A DNA stretch of 10,766 bases from Bacteroidales bacterium (lineage in GTDB: Bacteria > Bacteroidota > Bacteroidia > Bacteroidales > WCHB1-69): NCBI GenBank assembly GCA_017527945.1, contig JAFXPL010000075.1, positions 1 through 10,766 of the forward strand, given 5' to 3'. Positions within the stretch are counted from its first letter, which is position 1. Every line of letters starts with the position of its first letter. Shown piece after piece: positions 7,815-10,766 of the stretch. Under the pieces are notes generated by a model, which did no database searches, was not told where the DNA came from, and saw only the letters and a list, made by a program, of their open reading frames with translations. A program made the position numbers and the translations under genes.

Positions 7815-9101
7815 ATGAATTTTGTAGAAGAATTAAGATGGAGAGGCATGTTGCACGACATCATGCCCGGAACTGAGGAATTGTTTAACAAGGAAGTGTG
7901 TTCCGTCTATTTGGGTATCGACCCGACGGCGGACTCCCTGCATATCGGTCACCTGGTGGGTATCATGATGCTGTCGCACCTGCAGCGCTGCGGCCACCGG
8001 CCCATCGCCCTGCTCGGCGGTGCCACCGGCATGATCGGCGACCCCTCCGGCAAGAGCCAGGAGCGTAACCTGCTGGATGAGGAGACGTTGCGCCACAACC
8101 AAGCCTGCATCAAGAAGCAGCTCAGCAAGTTCCTGGATTTCGACAGCAAGGAGCCGAATGCCGCCATTCTGGTCAACAACTATGACTGGATGAGCAAGTT
8201 CTCTTTCCTGGAATTTATCCGCGATGTCGGCAAACACCTGACCGTCAACTATATGATGGCCAAGGATTCGGTGAAGAAACGCTTCAACGGCGAAGGCGAC
8301 GGTATGTCGTTCACCGAGTTCTCCTATCAGCTCGTGCAGGGCTATGACTTCCTGCACCTCTACCAGACGCAGAACTGCAAGGTGCAGATGGGCGGTTCCG
8401 ACCAGTGGGGCAATATCACCACGGGCACGGAGCTCATCCGCCGCATGATCAACGGCGAGGCCTACGCGCTCACCTGTCCGCTCATCACCAAAGCCGACGG
8501 CGGCAAGTTCGGCAAGACCGAGAAGGGCAACGTCTGGCTCGACCCCGCCCGCACCTCCCCGTACGCCTTCTACCAATTCTGGCTCAACTGTTCCGACGAC
8601 GACAGTAAGCGCTATATCCGTATCTTCACCCACTTCACGAAGGAGGAAATCGAGGAGATGGAACGCCAGCACGATGCCGAGCCGCACCTCCGCATCCTGC
8701 AAAAAGCCCTGGCTAAGGACCTCACCGTGCGTGTGCACTCGCAGGAGGACTACGATGCGGCCGTCAACGCCTCCGAAATCCTCTTCGGCAAAGGCACCGC
8801 CGAGAACCTCGCCGCCCTCTCCGAGGAGATGTTCCTGTCCGTCTTCGAGGGTGTCCCGCAATTCGACGTGCCGATGTCTGTGCTCGATGAAAACTGTGGC
8901 GTGGTCGATTTTCTCGCCAAGCACACCCAGGTCTTCAACTCCAACGGCGAAGCCCGTCGTATGCTCAAAGACAACGGGGTCGCCATCAACAAGACCAAGG
9001 TGAAGGAAGACAAGACCGTCACCCGCGACGACCTTCTCAACGGCAAGTATGTCCTCGTGCAGAAAGGCAAGAAGAACTATTACATCGTGAAGTTTGTATA
9101 G
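7815..9101 (+). CDS. tyrS: tyrosyl-tRNA synthetase
   Basis: TyrRS joins tyrosine to tRNA-Tyr in the cytoplasm, a class I aminoacyl-tRNA synthetase working as a dimer. The 428 residues match the usual bacterial length. The HIGH motif is exact (HIGH, 43-46), followed by the tyrosine/AMP pocket region with [13 protein letters not shown] (68-80), YQLVQGYDF (171-179), GGSDQWGNI (193-201) and the second signature KFGKT (231-235). A C-terminal S4-like RNA-binding domain covers roughly 365-428. The ATG at 7815 is chosen because it gives the conserved [11 protein letters not shown] opening; an in-frame TTG at 7788 would add nine unconserved residues. There is no Shine-Dalgarno, the leader being AT-rich. 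No T-box or TAnnTTTG promoter is visible in the 42 bp upstream, so it may be read through from the lipoprotein gene. Nothing looks damaged. Confidence 0.97.
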   Translation: MNFVEELRWRGMLHDIMPGTEELFNKEVCSVYLGIDPTADSLHIGHLVGIMMLSHLQRCGHRPIALLGGATGMIGDPSGKSQERNLLDEETLRHNQACIKKQLSKFLDFDSKEPNAAILVNNYDWMSKFSFLEFIRDVGKHLTVNYMMAKDSVKKRFNGEGDGMSFTEFSYQLVQGYDFLHLYQTQNCKVQMGGSDQWGNITTGTELIRRMINGEAYALTCPLITKADGGKFGKTEKGNVWLDPARTSPYAFYQFWLNCSDDDSKRYIRIFTHFTKEEIEEMERQHDAEPHLRILQKALAKDLTVRVHSQEDYDAAVNASEILFGKGTAENLAALSEEMFLSVFEGVPQFDVPMSVLDENCGVVDFLAKHTQVFNSNGEARRMLKDNGVAINKTKVKEDKTVTRDDLLNGKYVLVQKGKKNYYIVKFV

Positions 9102-9180
9102 TTTGGCTTTTGGCTGTTGGCTTTTGGCTTTTGGCTTTTGGCTTTTGGCTGTTGGCTTTTAGCTGTTGGCTTTTGGCTTT
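9102..9180. repeat. heptamer tandem array directly after tyrS
   Basis: After a partial first unit (TTTGGC), ten uninterrupted 7-bp units run from 9108 to 9177: mostly TTTTGGC, with TGTTGGC at 9115, 9150 and 9164 and TTTTAGC at 9157. A trailing TTT ends at 9180. The array begins on the base after the tyrS stop codon. It has no open frame of interest and no hairpin. It may lie in the tyrS 3' untranslated region. Confidence 0.95.
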
Positions 9181-9222
9181 AGTCACAAAAACAGTTCCCC
9201 TAACAAAACCATATTTCGATAA

Positions 9223-9294
9223 CCTCTAAACCTCTAAACCTCTAAACTTCTAAACCTCTAAACCTCTAAACCTCTAAACTTCTAAACCCCTAAA
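9223..9294. repeat. octamer tandem array upstream of nfeD
   Basis: Nine exact-length 8-bp units: CCTCTAAA x3, CTTCTAAA, CCTCTAAA x3, CTTCTAAA, CCCCTAAA. The variant unit falls every fourth position, giving a 32-bp higher-order period. On the minus strand the unit reads TTTAGAGG, identical to units in the array at 5427-5568. The array ends 14 bp before the nfeD ATG. Between this array and the heptamer array (9181-9222) there is 42 bp with no recognisable promoter. Confidence 0.95.
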
Positions 9295-9308
9295 CTTTAA
9301 CCGTTACA

Positions 9309-9779
9309 ATGGCCTACATAACCCTTATTCTCCTCATTCTCCTCGGCATCGTCCTGATGATTCTCGACTTCCTGGTGATTCCCGGCGGGGTGGTCGCCAT
9401 CATCGGCGTGCTGTGCATGGTGGGCGGCGTGGTCACTGCGTTCGTGCAGTTTGGCACCACTGTGGGTTTTCTCACGCTGCTGCTCACTGCCGTGCTCACC
9501 TTCCTCTTCTTCTTCCTGATGATGCGGACGAAGACGTGGCGTAAGCTGCAACTCAACACGCAGATAGACAGTAAGATGAACGAAGTGGACGAGTCGAAGC
9601 TGAAGGTCGGGACGGAGGGCGTGTCCGTATCGCGCCTCGCCCCCACGGGTACGGCAGTATTCGGCGACACGGAAGCTGAAGTGGTTTCTCTCCAAGGCTT
9701 TATCGACGAAAACACGCCCGTTGTGATTCAGAAAATCGAGGGAAGCAAAGTCGTTGTGGAAATTCTAAATCAAAAATAA
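9309..9779 (+). CDS. NfeD-family membrane protein
   Basis: This 156-residue protein has three hydrophobic segments (about 2-23, 26-46, 52-72) followed by a soluble C-terminal domain (about 99-156). That domain has the NfeD OB-fold pattern: KVGTEGVSVSRLAPTGTAVF, then a pair of short strands and GFIDENTPVVIQKIEG. It lacks the N-terminal ClpP-like protease domain found in long NfeD proteins, so it is the short form. Short NfeD proteins are typically encoded next to flotillin-like proteins and are thought to act with them in membrane microdomains. Here the next gene begins 6 bp downstream and is exactly such a protein, so the two form an operon. The ATG at 9309 puts the first membrane segment at the N-terminus. 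No promoter was recognised upstream; the leader is the octamer array. Confidence 0.9.
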   Translation: MAYITLILLILLGIVLMILDFLVIPGGVVAIIGVLCMVGGVVTAFVQFGTTVGFLTLLLTAVLTFLFFFLMMRTKTWRKLQLNTQIDSKMNEVDESKLKVGTEGVSVSRLAPTGTAVFGDTEAEVVSLQGFIDENTPVVIQKIEGSKVVVEILNQK

Positions 9780-9785
9780 ATAGTT

Positions 9786-10766
9786 ATGACACAGACTGTT
9801 ATCACCATTGTCATTGTCCTGGCGCTGGTCATCCTGTTCTTCTGGATGGTGCCGTTGCGCCTGTGGTTCATCGCCATCCTGAACGGTGTCCACGTCTCCT
9901 TAGTGCAACTTATCCTGATGCGTTGGCGTCGTGTTCCGCCAGATATGATTGTCAATTCGATGATTACGGCATCCAAGGCGGGCATCAATATCAGCCGCGA
10001 CCAGCTGGAGGCCCACTACCTGGCTGGCGGTCACGTGAAGCCGGTGGTCAATGCGCTGATTTCCGCCGACAAGGCCAACATCACCCTCGACTTCAAGGCG
10101 GCCACCGCCATCGACCTGGCCGGCCGTAACGTCTTGGAAGCCATCCAAACCTCCGTGAATCCGAAGGACATCAACACCCCTCCTGTGGCGGCAGTCGCCA
10201 AGGACGGTATCCAGCTGATTGCCAAGGCGCGAGTGACCGTGCGCACGAATATCCGTCAGTTGGTGGGCGGTGCCGGCGAGGAAACCATCATCGCCCGTGT
10301 GGGTGAGGGCATCGTCTCCGCTATTGGTTCCGCCGACACGCACAAATCGGTGCTTGAGAATCCCGATTCCATCTCCAAACTTGTGTTAACCAAGGGTTTG
10401 GACTCTGGTACGGCATTCGAGATCCTCTCCATCGACATCGCGGATGTGGACGTGGGTAAGAACATCGGCGCCATGCTGCAGATGGACCAGGCCAATGCCG
10501 ACAAGAACATTGCGCAGGCCAAGGCCGAGGAGCGCAGAGCCATGGCTGTGGCCCAGGAGCAGGAGATGAAGGCCAAGGCCCAGGAAGCCCGTGCCCAGGT
10601 CATCTTGGCCGAGGCCGAGGTCCCGAGAGCCCTCGCCGACGCTTTCCGCAGTGGCAACCTCGGCGTGATGGACTACTACAAGCTGGAAAACATCAAGGCC
10701 GACACCTCCATGCGCGATGGTATCAGCAAGATGGGCCAGCATAACCAAACGCCTGCAAAAAAGTAA
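9786..10766 (+). CDS. floA: flotillin-like protein FloA
   Basis: FloA is a membrane-inserted SPFH-related protein that forms oligomeric foci linked to membrane microdomains and membrane fluidity in bacteria. The 326 residues are the normal full length, and the TAA stop is the last three bases of the window. It has an N-terminal hydrophobic stretch (about 4-24), a second semi-hydrophobic region (about 25-45), then the conserved core. The core runs from [10 protein letters not shown] (48-57) through [18 protein letters not shown] (80-97), [18 protein letters not shown] (124-141) and [16 protein letters not shown] (160-175). An Ala/Glu/Lys-rich coiled segment follows (about 235-285), typical of flotillin oligomerisation regions. 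It shares an operon with nfeD (6-bp gap). No fault was seen. The family is well conserved, so the call is firm; the cellular role is inferred from Bacillus homologues. Confidence 0.96.
   Translation: MTQTVITIVIVLALVILFFWMVPLRLWFIAILNGVHVSLVQLILMRWRRVPPDMIVNSMITASKAGINISRDQLEAHYLAGGHVKPVVNALISADKANITLDFKAATAIDLAGRNVLEAIQTSVNPKDINTPPVAAVAKDGIQLIAKARVTVRTNIRQLVGGAGEETIIARVGEGIVSAIGSADTHKSVLENPDSISKLVLTKGLDSGTAFEILSIDIADVDVGKNIGAMLQMDQANADKNIAQAKAEERRAMAVAQEQEMKAKAQEARAQVILAEAEVPRALADAFRSGNLGVMDYYKLENIKADTSMRDGISKMGQHNQTPAKK

Noticed and set aside
7833..8924. Minus-strand open frame of 363 codons opposite tyrS
   Set aside because: It is a shadow of a complete, motif-perfect TyrRS gene, with no promoter or recognisable domain.

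Overview
The window looks like a chromosomal housekeeping segment from a member of the Bacteroidota, most likely Bacteroidales. The signs are a SecD-SecF fusion in a single 1029-residue protein, the long urocanase form shared with Bacteroides and eukaryotes, promoter -7 elements of the TAnnTTTG type ahead of several genes, start codons that mostly lack a Shine-Dalgarno sequence, and AT-rich intergenic stretches between GC-rich genes. I see no phage, IS element, CRISPR array, tRNA or rRNA.

The left half is on the minus strand. It holds the first 18 codons of an unidentified gene running off the left edge, hutU (urocanate hydratase, histidine degradation), an intrinsic terminator, and secDF (accessory motor of the Sec protein-export channel). 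The right half is on the plus strand. It holds an EttA-type ABC-F translation factor gene broken by one extra G, a small DUF4878-like lipoprotein, tyrS (tyrosyl-tRNA synthetase), and an nfeD-floA pair (membrane-microdomain proteins). floA ends on the last base of the window. secDF and the ABC-F gene diverge from a 311-bp intergenic region.

No new multi-gene system is visible. What deserves a second look is damage or divergence inside conserved genes. hutU appears to lack about 55 residues of its NAD+-binding domain, in frame, at a place where two Gly-Asn pairs would flank the lost piece. The ABC-F gene has a frameshift in a G5 run. The SecF half of SecDF has Asn where the family normally has a functional Asp in the GYSIND motif. 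Two intergenic regions carry 8-bp tandem arrays that share the unit TTTAGAGG in opposite orientations, and one also carries a 7-bp array. A perfect 20-bp inverted repeat follows hutU. Family comparisons are from memory, and no searches were run.
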